From contig NZ_AP025028.1 of the NCBI RefSeq assembly GCF_003114835.2, positions 1,888,001 through 1,952,000 of the forward strand: a stretch of 64,000 nucleotides of DNA, in the 5' to 3' direction. Positions 1-7,787 of this stretch are shown here, piece by piece. This DNA is from Leptospira kobayashii (GTDB taxonomy: Bacteria; Spirochaetota; Leptospiria; Leptospirales; Leptospiraceae). The position numbers and the translations under genes are program-made. The number at the start of each line of letters is the position of its first letter. The stretch's first letter is position 1. Below the pieces are notes generated by a model. The model was not told where the DNA came from and ran no database searches. It saw only the letters and a list, made by a program, of their open reading frames with translations.

Positions 1-1228
1 TGCCGGCGGAAAGATTGCAAGATGCACGGTAATAATAAAAATAAAACCGCGCACTGTCCGGTAACCTTTTCTCGCCTAATCTTTCTAAGCTGGTCAAACA
101 GGAAAGAGGATCCTTGTCTTGAAATTGGGAATAGGCCAGGTTCAAAACCAATTCCGGATTTTCTTCTCCTTTTTCCCGGAAGTAGATTTTTGCGGCTTCT
201 TTATATGTTTTTTTCGCCTCTTTATAGTTTGCGGAAATATAGAGTTGGTAATATCCTTTGTAGACTAAAATTTCCAGCGAAGATGTTTCGCAAATGGAGA
301 TATTTAAAAATTCATCGAGGGAATGTGCAAAGGAGGAATAATCTTTTCGTTGGTAATCGATTGAGGCGATATCTTTGAGAAGTGAGCAGGATCTTGAAGA
401 AGGTTTTGCAAATTCTTTTTTCAATTCTTCCAAAGCCCTTTTGTAAAGTGCGGATGCCAAGTCAAGATTTCCGGATTGTAAGGCAAGTTTAGCATCGGAC
501 TCTTCCTTTTCTCCTATGCCTTCGCAATATTTCGGTTTTCCGAAATCAAAATGGCATGTTCTTTCCTTGTATCCGTTTTCATTTTCATCATATTCGATTT
601 TACTTAAATAACATTTGTCATAATGCCACCATTCATCGATCCCACCGATTCCATTTCGATCCTTTGTAATTTCTTTGGGACAAGCTTTGGATTCGAAACG
701 GGTGAAACTGTCTTTTTTTCCGTTTCTGGATTCGTCTTCTTCGGAAAAAAAAAGATTTCCCGTTTTGTCGAAGTAATCCCATCGAAACGGCTTTAGGTTT
801 TTTTTATCAATCTGGAAATCAATTCGAATATAAGGCTGGTCTTCCGCAAGTTTGGAAAAACAGGAAAATATGTTTTTGCCGGATAATATTTGTAATGTGA
901 TATCTCCGTAAGCATCGTTCAGAGAGTAACGTATGTCGGATCTTAATTTCGGAACTGCAAAATTTCCGTGGTATTTTTCCAAAAACCTTTGGCAGAAGCT
1001 GAAAATTTCATGGTTGGTTACTTCTTTGGTCAGATACTGAGGACGGTCATCTCCCAAACTCAATTCGAAACGTTTCGGAGATTTGTCACTGAGAGAATAA
1101 TATTCTTTTGCTTCTTTTACGGAGACCCAGATTTCTTCCAGGGAAAGTGCGGTTAAGGGAAGGGTAAAAACTCCAAGTATGAGAAACAGAAATATGTTTC
1201 TATAATGGGGAAATAGAAACCATTTCAA
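1..1228 (-). CDS. Exported TPR-like protein, 3' end outside window
   Basis: Function not recognised. An open minus-strand frame runs from a TTG at 1228 to the window edge, about 409 codons with the C-terminus missing. The TTG follows an in-frame TAA, and the first residues form a textbook signal peptide (MKWFLF..., then FLFLILGVFTLPLTALS before EEIW), so the product is probably secreted or periplasmic. Residues about 30-210 are a mixed region with several Cys. From about residue 230 the sequence becomes helical with Ala/Leu/Tyr-rich pairs of helices (for example SGNLDLASALYKRALEEL and SANYKEAKKTYKEAAKIY) that look like tetratricopeptide repeats. It starts 6 bases after the YopX gene stop, so the two may be co-transcribed. 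No strong ribosome-binding site is visible. An ATG at 1223 is in another frame and stops after seven codons. Confidence 0.72.
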   Translation of the reverse strand, partial: MKWFLFPHYRNIFLFLILGVFTLPLTALSLEEIWVSVKEAKEYYSLSDKSPKRFELSLGDDRPQYLTKEVTNHEIFSFCQRFLEKYHGNFAVPKLRSDIRYSLNDAYGDITLQILSGKNIFSCFSKLAEDQPYIRIDFQIDKKNLKPFRWDYFDKTGNLFFSEEDESRNGKKDSFTRFESKACPKEITKDRNGIGGIDEWWHYDKCYLSKIEYDENENGYKERTCHFDFGKPKYCEGIGEKEESDAKLALQSGNLDLASALYKRALEELKKEFAKPSSRSCSLLKDIASIDYQRKDYSSFAHSLDEFLNISICETSSLEILVYKGYYQLYISANYKEAKKTYKEAAKIYFREKGEENPELVLNLAYSQFQDKDPLSCLTSLERLGEKRLPDSARFYFYYYRASCNLSAG

Positions 1229-1234
1229 TGTTAT

Positions 1235-1609
1235 TTATTTTTTATTATAAAGATCGAACAAAATCGGGTTTTCGTAAGGATTTCCGATTTTGCGGATGGA
1301 AAACAACTGAAGCAGAGGCAAAGTATCATCCAAATAGAATGCCGCATGATTATTGTTATAACGAATCACTCCGATTTCCTGAGTTAGATTTCCGCCTTTG
1401 GCGATCGTATGTTCAATGATGTCTTCTTCATACAATTCCTTGTCGTATTTGTCCTTAAGCCCTGTAAACGCATGCAAAATGAAGTTTTCCTCGTTTTGCA
1501 CAGGTTGGCCAAACCGGAGTAATTTACCTTCCAAAGTGATTGCATAACCTTTTGAGGAAAATTCTTTGGACTGTTTGTCCCAGACTCTGAATTTGATGTC
1601 GTAAGCCAT
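1235..1609 (-). CDS. YopX-domain protein
   Basis: A 124-residue protein with the pattern of the YopX family (PF09643), small proteins mostly found in phages and mobile elements and of unknown biochemical role. Visible hallmarks are the N-terminal KFRVWDKQSKEF, the central FTGLKDKYDKELYEEDII and the C-terminal IGNPYENP, which match the family's (K)FRxWD, FTGLKDKxGKxIYEGDI and GNxYENPEL blocks in order. The length is typical. No transmembrane or signal segment is seen. The gene is followed after 6 bases by an exported protein and lies divergent from parA. No integrase, terminase or other phage gene is present nearby, so it looks like a domesticated or stray copy. Family assignment is fairly secure; function is unknown. 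Confidence 0.72.
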   Translation of the reverse strand: MAYDIKFRVWDKQSKEFSSKGYAITLEGKLLRFGQPVQNEENFILHAFTGLKDKYDKELYEEDIIEHTIAKGGNLTQEIGVIRYNNNHAAFYLDDTLPLLQLFSIRKIGNPYENPILFDLYNKK

Positions 1610-1704
1610 ATCTGATTACAAATATTTTTACACCCGAATAGAAGACCAAGGAAATTTCAAAAAATTTCTTGGTAAATCAGGACTTCCATTTAGATTCGGT
1701 AGGT

Positions 1705-2475
1705 ATGAAGGTGGTAACGGTTTCCAATATAAAGGGAGGAAGTGCAAAATCTACAACTGCGATCCATTTGAGCGAATCACTTTCCCGTAGGGGAAAGACC
1801 TTAGTGATCGATATGGATATGCAAGCCGATCTGACGGACTTCTTTCTACCGAACCTTTCCCCCGATTCCATCGAAGATAAAAACATAATGACTCTTTTGC
1901 TTGGAAAATCTTCCGTTTCGGAAGTCATTATTCCCGGCAAAGGGATCGATATCATTCCTTCCACATTGACACTGTCCAAGTTGGTAAGAATCGCTTCCGA
2001 TTCTTTTTTTCTATCCCAACAACTGAAGAAGGCTTTGGAATCCGTAAAATCAAAATACGAATATGTTGTGATCGATACACCGGGTTCTGCAAAATACGAA
2101 CTCACAAGCGCACTCTATGTCGCACAGTTGGTTTTGATTCCGGTTACACCCAGCAAATGGGCGATCCGAGCCGTCAATCTATTGTTAGATGAAATTGCTC
2201 AAACGGAGTCTTTATTCAGCGCCAAAAAAAAATCGGCATTCCTTCCTTGTCTTTTCGGGGCATCCAAAAAACACAGAGATATTTTGGAAAGACTGAAAAC
2301 CATAGAGGAAATTCCCACTCTCAACGAAATTCCCAAATCAGAGTCCATCAAAACCAAAACGGAAAAAAACGAATTTTTAAAGAAAGGTTCCAATCCCTGG
2401 CATGCGTTTGATATTTTGGCGGACGAAGTGATCAAACTCATTGATCCTGAAAGTATTTTTCCTTTCTCCGGTTGA
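1705..2475 (+). CDS. parA: ParA/Soj-family ATPase
   Basis: A 256-residue P-loop ATPase of the ParA/MinD superfamily, which uses ATP-dependent dimerisation on DNA or membrane to position chromosomes, plasmids or protein complexes. The deviant Walker A motif KGGSAKST is at residues 10-17. VIDMDMQADLTDFF follows as A', and VVIDTPGSAKYELTSAL is the Walker B region. An upstream in-frame TTG at 1669 is possible, but the family starts with M-x-V-x-V-x-N-x-KGG. That matches the ATG at 1705, which has GGTAGG just before it. The usual ParB partner is absent: the next gene, 24 bases on, encodes an alpha/beta hydrolase. A role in positioning something other than the chromosome is therefore possible. The symbol denotes the family only. 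Confidence 0.8.
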   Translation: MKVVTVSNIKGGSAKSTTAIHLSESLSRRGKTLVIDMDMQADLTDFFLPNLSPDSIEDKNIMTLLLGKSSVSEVIIPGKGIDIIPSTLTLSKLVRIASDSFFLSQQLKKALESVKSKYEYVVIDTPGSAKYELTSALYVAQLVLIPVTPSKWAIRAVNLLLDEIAQTESLFSAKKKSAFLPCLFGASKKHRDILERLKTIEEIPTLNEIPKSESIKTKTEKNEFLKKGSNPWHAFDILADEVIKLIDPESIFPFSG

Positions 2476-2499
2476 TCCGGCATCCGAGCGATTCGTCTT

Positions 2500-3456
2500 A
2501 TGAAAAAAAGTAATATTTCAGAATTTGATATGGTAGTAAACGGGGTTACTCTTCGTTTTCGAAAATACGAAGGCAAAAAAAAATCAGATCCTATTGTGCT
2601 CATTCACGGCTTATCCGGAAATCTCCAATTTATGAACCGGCTGGCTGACGTATTACAAGTGCTAGATTGTGATATCTACAGTTACGATCTGAGGGGCAGG
2701 GGAAGAAGTGACAAACCCCGAGGCATATATGATGCGGAAGTACATGCGAAAGATTTACTTGCAGCAATCGATTTATTAGGCCTCGGTCGGATTCGAATCG
2801 TTGCCCATTCCTTAGGAGCCTGGGTATCTCTTGCCTTTGCAAAGTTGGCAGGGGAAAGACTTTCGAAATTAATTCTCCTGGATGGAGCGGGCATCCAACC
2901 TGTTTCTCGAAAATTAAGAAACTTGAATATGGTTCGACTTTCTCTCAGTCGGATGGGACGTTTTTTCACTTCCAAGGAAGAATACTTCAAAGAGATCGCG
3001 GATTCACCGTTTTTGACTTCCTGGAATAAGAAAATAGAACAGATGTTTGATTATGAACTTTCAGGAAGATTCCGGGACGGGGTAGGCGGCTTGGAGTGCA
3101 ATATTCCCCTTTATGTGATGGAAGCGGAACTCAACTCCTTGGGGGGAAGTCTTACGAACAAGGGTTTACTTTTGGGCTTATTTCTACATCCCATCGATTT
3201 TTTCTTAAAAATGAAAAAGAACAATCATCTTCCCTATGCTTCCGTTTCAGCACCTACATTGGTTGTAAGGGCTATGCGGGCCAATCTGAAATACGGAGAC
3301 GAGATGTTGCCCGATCCGTCGTATTCCAGAATTTTGAAAGAAATACCGAATGCGCGCGGATTGACTTTGCATGAATACAATCACTATCAGTTCATCATCG
3401 AGGATTGTCCCGTTTTGGATCGGGAGATGGTTTCCTTTTTGGAAGATTCCTATTAA
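2500..3456 (+). CDS. Alpha/beta hydrolase
   Basis: A 318-residue alpha/beta-fold hydrolase. The oxyanion-hole block IVLIHGLSGN is at about residues 32-41, the strand YSYDLRGRGRSDKP at about 61-74, and the nucleophile elbow AHSLGAW with catalytic Ser at about 103-109. Near the C-terminus HEYNHYQFI supplies the likely catalytic His. The RGxGxSD pattern is typical of serine esterases, lipases and haloperoxidase-like members; the substrate cannot be told. No signal peptide, so cytoplasmic. It follows parA by 24 bases on the same strand and probably shares its transcript. The last four bases overlap the end of the convergent ion-channel gene. Confidence 0.82.
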   Translation: MKKSNISEFDMVVNGVTLRFRKYEGKKKSDPIVLIHGLSGNLQFMNRLADVLQVLDCDIYSYDLRGRGRSDKPRGIYDAEVHAKDLLAAIDLLGLGRIRIVAHSLGAWVSLAFAKLAGERLSKLILLDGAGIQPVSRKLRNLNMVRLSLSRMGRFFTSKEEYFKEIADSPFLTSWNKKIEQMFDYELSGRFRDGVGGLECNIPLYVMEAELNSLGGSLTNKGLLLGLFLHPIDFFLKMKKNNHLPYASVSAPTLVVRAMRANLKYGDEMLPDPSYSRILKEIPNARGLTLHEYNHYQFIIEDCPVLDREMVSFLEDSY

Positions 3457-4808
3457 CGTTTGTTTTTCGATGATTTTTTTTTGACTTTTGCGGATTTCTT
3501 TGGTTTTAAAGTTTTGACTTTTTCCTCGGGATGGTGTTTCAAAATTCTATCCAGGCTCTCGAAATCCAAGATGTATAGATCGCAAAATTGGATTGCCTTT
3601 GCCGAGAGTTTCCTTTCTGTTCTTTCGAATAAATCCGTTTCTCCGAAAAAACTTCCCTCATTCAATGTGGCGATGACTGTCTTCGTATTTTCCTGATAGA
3701 TTTCTACTTGCCCTTTGGCAATAAAATACATATTGTTCGGAAAATCACCTTCGCGATAGATCCAATCTCCTTTCATAAACAAAACCGGTTTCAATTCGAT
3801 TGCCACTTCTCTTTTCAGTTCTTCACTTTTTTCTTTGAAAAACGGAACCGAATCGATGAGTTTCTCGTGCAAATAAAAACTCACATCCGCTTTGATTCCG
3901 ACCGGCAAATCTTCCCAAATATCATCTTCGTCTACTCCATGTTTGTTTTCCCAAAGGTTGAAATAATAGGATCTGATCCGATTGGACAAGTGACTGGGGA
4001 GTTTTTTGTATTTTAAAAACGAATTGATCGAGTTCAATTTTTCTTGAAATGCAATTCTAGAAATATCAATGGTTGATAAAATAGTGGAAATATTACCGAT
4101 TACATAACCGTAGATTCCGACTCCTACGATCATTACACCCATAGTATAAACCGTTTGTTCGTTGCTTGTGGGAGTGATATCTCCGTAACCGATCGTAGTT
4201 AGAGTGGTTACCGACCAATAAAGTGATCTGATATAGCGAGTAATATTATCGCTGTTTTTCAGAAAACCGGGATTCAGGTGAATCCATCCGCAGGCCACCC
4301 AATGCGCAAATAGGGAAGTCCAGTAAACAAAAAAAGCCAAACGAAACGTAACGGGACTCAAAACTTCCAAAACTTTATATTGATAATCATCTCTTTCTCC
4401 CATAGATAACATTCTAAGGGACTTGAATAATTCGAATACTTTCACCGATCGGGCAAGCCGTAGTACCCGCAAACTATCCGTTAGACCAAAGTAGGAATAA
4501 AAGAACTGGCCGAATATATCAAATGGAAAGGCTGAACAAAAATCGATGATAAACCAGGAACTTAAATACCTTTTCGCTATGAGTTTTCTTTTGGTAATCA
4601 GAGTCCTTTCCTGAAAGTATCCGGTGAAAAAATTGAGTATTATATCAATTCCGAAAAGAATTTGAATGATCCTTTCATAGAGGGCGATTTGCGTGCCGAT
4701 TTTATAATCAAATACGATTCGAAGAGGAACTTCGATGGCAAAGTAAGTAGTGGCGCAGAATGTAATTAGATCCCAAATTCTTTTCCAGGGTTTATCAGGA
4801 TGGATCAT
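3453..4808 (-). CDS. Cyclic-nucleotide-gated potassium channel
   Basis: A 451-residue inner-membrane channel subunit of the voltage-gated-like superfamily with a cytoplasmic cyclic-nucleotide-binding domain. Six transmembrane helices span about residues 12-245. The S4-like helix carries Arg/Lys every third residue (SLRVLRLARSVKVFELFKSL, about 112-131), and the selectivity filter TTIGYGD lies at 204-210, which indicates K+ selectivity. A C-linker follows (about 245-320). The cNMP domain is at about 321-420, with the phosphate-binding cassette GSFFGETDLFERTERKLSAKA-like segment near 385-405, including the expected Gly-Glu and an Arg. The tail is a Lys-rich stretch. Related spirochaete channels (SthK of Spirochaeta, LliK of Leptospira licerasiae) are cAMP-responsive, so cAMP is the likely ligand by family analogy. 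The gene is convergent with the hydrolase, overlapping by four bases. Confidence 0.93.
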   Translation of the reverse strand: MIHPDKPWKRIWDLITFCATTYFAIEVPLRIVFDYKIGTQIALYERIIQILFGIDIILNFFTGYFQERTLITKRKLIAKRYLSSWFIIDFCSAFPFDIFGQFFYSYFGLTDSLRVLRLARSVKVFELFKSLRMLSMGERDDYQYKVLEVLSPVTFRLAFFVYWTSLFAHWVACGWIHLNPGFLKNSDNITRYIRSLYWSVTTLTTIGYGDITPTSNEQTVYTMGVMIVGVGIYGYVIGNISTILSTIDISRIAFQEKLNSINSFLKYKKLPSHLSNRIRSYYFNLWENKHGVDEDDIWEDLPVGIKADVSFYLHEKLIDSVPFFKEKSEELKREVAIELKPVLFMKGDWIYREGDFPNNMYFIAKGQVEIYQENTKTVIATLNEGSFFGETDLFERTERKLSAKAIQFCDLYILDFESLDRILKHHPEEKVKTLKPKKSAKVKKKSSKNKR

Positions 4809-4900
4809 GATTTAAGTATCGACTTTTTCATTGCCGTTTTTCAATTGCAAAGAACCTTGGGGGGCAATTTTATGAAAGGTATTGTTCTAAAGAGGTAATT

Positions 4901-5218
4901 ATGTTCGGTGGCGGTGGCAATAAATTCGAGATGATGAAACAAATGAAGAAGATGCGTTCTCAGGTGAAAACCATGGAGAAGGAACTTCAAAGTTTGAATT
5001 TTGTGGGAGTTTCCAAAAACAAACTACTTTCCGTCACATTGGATGGAAAATTCAATTTGAAAGCGGTAAACATCGAAGATGAATTGATTGAAAAAAAAGA
5101 CAAAAACCTTTTGGAAAAATCTTTCCAAGAAGCATTCTCGAAAGCGATGCAAGATGCGCAAGCGGGTGCTGCCAAACAAATGCAGGCTATGGGCGGTTTT
5201 CCGGGACTAGGTCTCTAA
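4901..5218 (+). CDS. ybaB: YbaB/EbfC family nucleoid-associated protein
   Basis: A 105-residue protein matching YbaB/EbfC, small dimeric DNA-binding proteins that coat the nucleoid; the Borrelia homologue EbfC binds DNA. Visible features are the N-terminal Gly-rich MFGGGGNKFEMMKQMKKMRSQ helix, the central beta segment VTLDGKFNLKAVNI, and the C-terminal Met/Ala-rich tail ending in GGFPGLGL, all typical. A good Shine-Dalgarno (AGAGGT) precedes the ATG. In most bacteria the gene sits next to dnaX and recR; here it stands alone, between a convergent-side ion channel on the left and an OmpA lipoprotein on the right. It is followed by a hairpin terminator. Identity is confident. Confidence 0.92.
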   Translation: MFGGGGNKFEMMKQMKKMRSQVKTMEKELQSLNFVGVSKNKLLSVTLDGKFNLKAVNIEDELIEKKDKNLLEKSFQEAFSKAMQDAQAGAAKQMQAMGGFPGLGL

Positions 5219-5237
5219 GAGAAAATCAAAAATAAGA

Positions 5238-5258
5238 CAGATTTCGCATCTGATTTTT
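5238..5258 (+). terminator. Terminator hairpin after ybaB
   Basis: A five-base-pair stem CAGAT/ATCTG with loop TTCGC is followed directly by ATTTTT, 20 bases after the ybaB stop. It is a short but plausible intrinsic terminator for the plus strand. Confidence 0.5.
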
Positions 5259-5269
5259 CAAATGATAAA

Positions 5270-5293
5270 CTCCTAGCTCTTTCGGGCTAGGAG
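5270..5293. terminator. Hairpin between convergent ybaB and OmpA lipoprotein
   Basis: The perfect arms CTCCTAGC and GCTAGGAG extend to ten pairs if an inner T.G and C.G pair form around a TTTC loop. The hairpin lies 16 bases beyond the stop of the minus-strand lipoprotein gene and beyond the ybaB terminator, so it probably acts as its terminator or works in both directions. The U-tract on the minus side is weak (TTTATCATTT). Confidence 0.55.
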
Positions 5294-5308
5294 AATGATT
5301 CGAGAGAA

Positions 5309-6043
5309 TTAACCTGCGGAAAGAATTTCCACTTCTACACGGCGGTTCGCACCGTCTTCCGGTTTCAAACCTGCTGCCGGTTTGGAAGAACCGAATCCCT
5401 GAACGGAACCGATTCTTTTGGATTCAATCCCGCTTCCGGTGATTGCATCTTTTGCTGTCTCAGCTCTGTTTTGAGAAAGTTTCAAGTTGGTATCTTCAGG
5501 ACCTGTTTTGTTAGCATGGCCTGCGATATTGATTTTTGTTTCAGGGTAAGCTGCGAGTGCTTCCGCCAACTTATCAAGATTTTCCTTTCCTTTGCCTTTT
5601 AGATCCGCTTTTCCGTCTTCGAAGGAAATTCCCCCGTCCATCTTAACTAGAAGTGCTTCCGTTTCTCCGTCCGCACCGGCTACTTTTTCCAATTTGATTC
5701 CTTCTTTGGAAAGTTGCTCGTTCATGTTATCGTACATAGTATTGAGATAAAAACCGGTTCCAAGACCTGCAAGGCAACCTGCGCCTAGCCCGATAATCTT
5801 ACCTTTGTTTTGTGGTTTTTTCTTTTCTAAAGTAAGAGCTTGTTTGATTTGTTTTTGGAAATTGTTTTTTGTGTTTTTGCTGTCTTTTTTTCGTTGTGCT
5901 TCGTCATAAACGGCACCTAATGCAAGACCTACGCCACAACCGATGGAGGTGCTGAGAATAAGTCTTTTCGCGTTGTCGGATAAAGAACAAGATACGGAAA
6001 AGAGTAAGGATAGCGATGCAATCGCTGCGGTAATTTGTTTCAA
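5309..6043 (-). CDS. OmpA-domain lipoprotein
   Basis: A 244-residue lipoprotein with a C-terminal OmpA/Pal/MotB peptidoglycan-binding domain, expected to tether the outer membrane to the wall. The start is TTG at 6043, chosen because AGGAG sits six bases upstream and the signal peptide begins there. The lipobox is LFSVSC with the modified Cys at residue 19. Two Gly-rich hydrophobic segments (about 31-46 and 82-102, GCGVGLALGAVYD and GLGAGCLAGLGTGFYL) resemble the glycine-zipper region of YiaD-like proteins. The OmpA domain covers about residues 130-244: ISFEDGKADL, the NIAGHANKTG strand, NRAETAKD and the terminal GANRRVEVEIL. It is transcribed alone, between terminator-like hairpins. Function by family; no specific partner is visible. 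Confidence 0.87.
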   Translation of the reverse strand: MKQITAAIASLSLLFSVSCSLSDNAKRLILSTSIGCGVGLALGAVYDEAQRKKDSKNTKNNFQKQIKQALTLEKKKPQNKGKIIGLGAGCLAGLGTGFYLNTMYDNMNEQLSKEGIKLEKVAGADGETEALLVKMDGGISFEDGKADLKGKGKENLDKLAEALAAYPETKINIAGHANKTGPEDTNLKLSQNRAETAKDAITGSGIESKRIGSVQGFGSSKPAAGLKPEDGANRRVEVEILSAG

Positions 6044-6119
6044 GGGATTCTCCTAGAATGAGAGTGATTAAAAATAAATTCCTTCATATGTCTTTAAAAG
6101 AGCAAGAGGATTTCTGGGA

Positions 6120-6142
6120 GAAGGGGGAAAAACTCCCCCTTC
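6120..6142 (-). terminator. Hairpin downstream of flaB
   Basis: Eight-base arms GAAGGGGG and CCCCCTTC surround a seven-base loop containing TTTTT, six bases after the flaB stop on the minus strand. It is G+C-rich and stable but has no clear U-tract after it, so it may protect the mRNA 3' end as much as terminate. Confidence 0.55.
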
Positions 6143-6147
6143 CGGGA

Positions 6148-6996
6148 CTAGTACCTGTCCGTCAGTAGTTTCACCACTTGTTCGGGTCTAGTGTTTGCTT
6201 GAGCAAGCATGGCGACACCGGACTTGGTGAGAATTTGATTTTTGGTGAACTCCACAACTTCCAATGCCATATCCGCATCGCGGACTTGAGATTCCGAAGA
6301 AACAATATTTACATAATTGTTTCCCAAGGATTTCAAAGTCATATCCAGGCGGTTGTAATAAGCACCTAGATCCGAACGCATACGGTTTACTTTGGAAATG
6401 GCATCGTCAAGCACCAGAAGAGAGTTATTCGCTTTCTCCGGTGTTGAGAGTGCTAGTTTTGTTCCACCTGTCTTTAATTTTAAGGAAGAACTATTCATCG
6501 TATTGATGAATATCTCCACCTTCTCACCCGCATTGGAGCCTACTTGAAGTGACATGGGGGATTTTCCTGCGTGGGAAAATCTTCCGTCCAACGGGCGGAT
6601 TTTATTGAATTCGGAAGTGTTTCCGATTCGTTCCACCTCTTCGACTAACTGGGATACTTCCAATTGAACTAGCTTTCTATCTTCGTTCGAATAGATCCCG
6701 TTAGATGATTGGACTGACAATTCACGAAGTCTTTGCAGAATGGAATTGACTTGTTCCAGAGAGCCTTCCGTCACTTGTAAAAAAGAAAGTCCGTCTTGGG
6801 CATTTCTTTCCGCTTGGCCGAGTCCTCTGATTTGTGTTCTGAGTCTTTCCGAAACGGCAAAACCAGGAGCATCATCGCCCGGACGATTGATTCTCATTCC
6901 GGTCGATAAACGCTCCATGGACTTGTCCATGTCTCGGTTGGTATTGTGAAGCGAACGCCTTGCGACGAGCGCACTTACGTTGTGATTGATAATCAT
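6148..6996 (-). CDS. flaB: Flagellin, core filament protein FlaB
   Basis: A 282-residue flagellin, the size usual for spirochaete FlaB core proteins that assemble into the periplasmic flagellar filament. The N-terminal D0/D1 helix begins MIINHNVSALVARRSL and continues through MDKSMERLSTGMRINRPGDD, AERNAQDGLSFLQVTEGSL and LQRLRELSVQSSNG. The C-terminal helix contains DADMALEVVEFTKNQIL and ends with MLAQANTRPEQVVKLL. The variable D2/D3 region is absent, as in spirochaetes. An ORF start eight codons upstream exists, but the ATG at 6996 has a strong AGGAGGG and matches the conserved N-terminus. A long hairpin lies about 75 bases upstream in the leader. A monocistronic transcript is likely. Leptospira carry several flaB copies; which paralogue this is cannot be told. 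Confidence 0.94.
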   Translation of the reverse strand: MIINHNVSALVARRSLHNTNRDMDKSMERLSTGMRINRPGDDAPGFAVSERLRTQIRGLGQAERNAQDGLSFLQVTEGSLEQVNSILQRLRELSVQSSNGIYSNEDRKLVQLEVSQLVEEVERIGNTSEFNKIRPLDGRFSHAGKSPMSLQVGSNAGEKVEIFINTMNSSSLKLKTGGTKLALSTPEKANNSLLVLDDAISKVNRMRSDLGAYYNRLDMTLKSLGNNYVNIVSSESQVRDADMALEVVEFTKNQILTKSGVAMLAQANTRPEQVVKLLTDRY

Positions 6997-7070
6997 TGTC
7001 ACACCCTCCTGTGTGTACATGACCCGCTTGTTTCCCTACAGGCGGAGAAAAGAAAAACCCAAGTCCGCTA

Positions 7071-7107
7071 GTACAAAATCTTCCACCCATGGTAAAAGAA
7101 TTTGTAC
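7071..7107 (-). promoter_or_regulatory. Long inverted repeat in the flaB leader
   Basis: Two 17-base arms flank a three-base centre. The outer seven bases (GTACAAA/TTTGTAC) pair perfectly, followed by one mismatch, four pairs, two G.U-type pairs and ACC/GGT. The inner edge lies 75 bases before the flaB start codon. It could be an RNA hairpin in the 5' leader or a DNA operator. No convincing sigma-28 or sigma-70 promoter could be placed with confidence. Confidence 0.5.
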
Positions 7108-7226
7108 TTCGGTATGGGGCGAGGGTTGCCTTCCTCGTAGACCCAATGAATTTTGCCTTTCCCTTCTAATATAGCTCCTTCAATCTGTGTCTGTAAAGAA
7201 AATTTGCAAGGATAGAGATAATAATT

Positions 7227-7787
7227 TTGAAAATCTATACGAAAGCAGGCGATGCAGGACAGACCTATCTTGCCTCGGGGATTCGGGTTCCCAAGACGGA
7301 CGGAAGAGTGGAACTGTATGGAACTTGCGACGAATTGAATTCTTTTTTAGGGCTCGCTCTTACATTCTGTAAGTTGAAAGATCCGAAATTTACGGAAGTG
7401 CTTTCCGAAATCCAACATCTTCTGTTTGAAGTGGGCTCGGAACTTGCGGGATACATTCCCAAAGGCCAAACAGAATCCATTATCAAAGAAGAAGATATCG
7501 TTTCATTGGAATCCGAAATCGACCGACTAACCGAAAGCTTGGTTCCTCTTAAAAATTTTGTTCTACCCGGTGGTACGGAACTTGCTTCCGCATTGCATAT
7601 TGCCCGCACTGTTAGCCGTAGATTGGAAAGAGATGTGATTCGTTATATAGAATCGGGGGGAAATGTTTCCCAGTCCATTCGCACCTATCTCAACCGATTG
7701 TCCGACTACTTTTTTACTGCGGCACGATTTGCAAATCAGGCGGAAGGAGTTTCGGAAACTACATGGAAATCCAGAACCAAACCATAG
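7227..7787 (+). CDS. PduO-type ATP:cob(I)alamin adenosyltransferase
   Basis: A 186-residue enzyme that transfers the adenosyl group of ATP to cob(I)alamin, making coenzyme B12. The family signature is clear: MKIYTKAGDAGQTYLASG (ATP-binding N-terminus, normally KIYTKTGDxGxT), DELNSFLGLA, the SRRLERDV helix (family xxRRAER) and LNRLSDYFFTAARFAN near the C-terminus. The start is TTG at 7227: an in-frame TAA lies upstream and the family motif begins right at this codon. The last 25 bases overlap the start of the peptide-transporter gene, so the two are translationally linked. A cytoplasmic homotrimer is expected. Identity as PduO/MMAB type is confident. Confidence 0.9.
   Translation: MKIYTKAGDAGQTYLASGIRVPKTDGRVELYGTCDELNSFLGLALTFCKLKDPKFTEVLSEIQHLLFEVGSELAGYIPKGQTESIIKEEDIVSLESEIDRLTESLVPLKNFVLPGGTELASALHIARTVSRRLERDVIRYIESGGNVSQSIRTYLNRLSDYFFTAARFANQAEGVSETTWKSRTKP

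Noticed and set aside
1677..2105. Minus-strand frame of 142 codons opposite parA
   Set aside because: It is a shadow of parA: low-complexity, Ser/Phe-rich translation, while the ParA Walker motifs are intact on the plus strand.
6997..7226. Sigma-28 promoter of flaB
   Set aside because: I looked for TAAA/GCCGATAA-like boxes on the minus strand and found no adequate pair with correct spacing.
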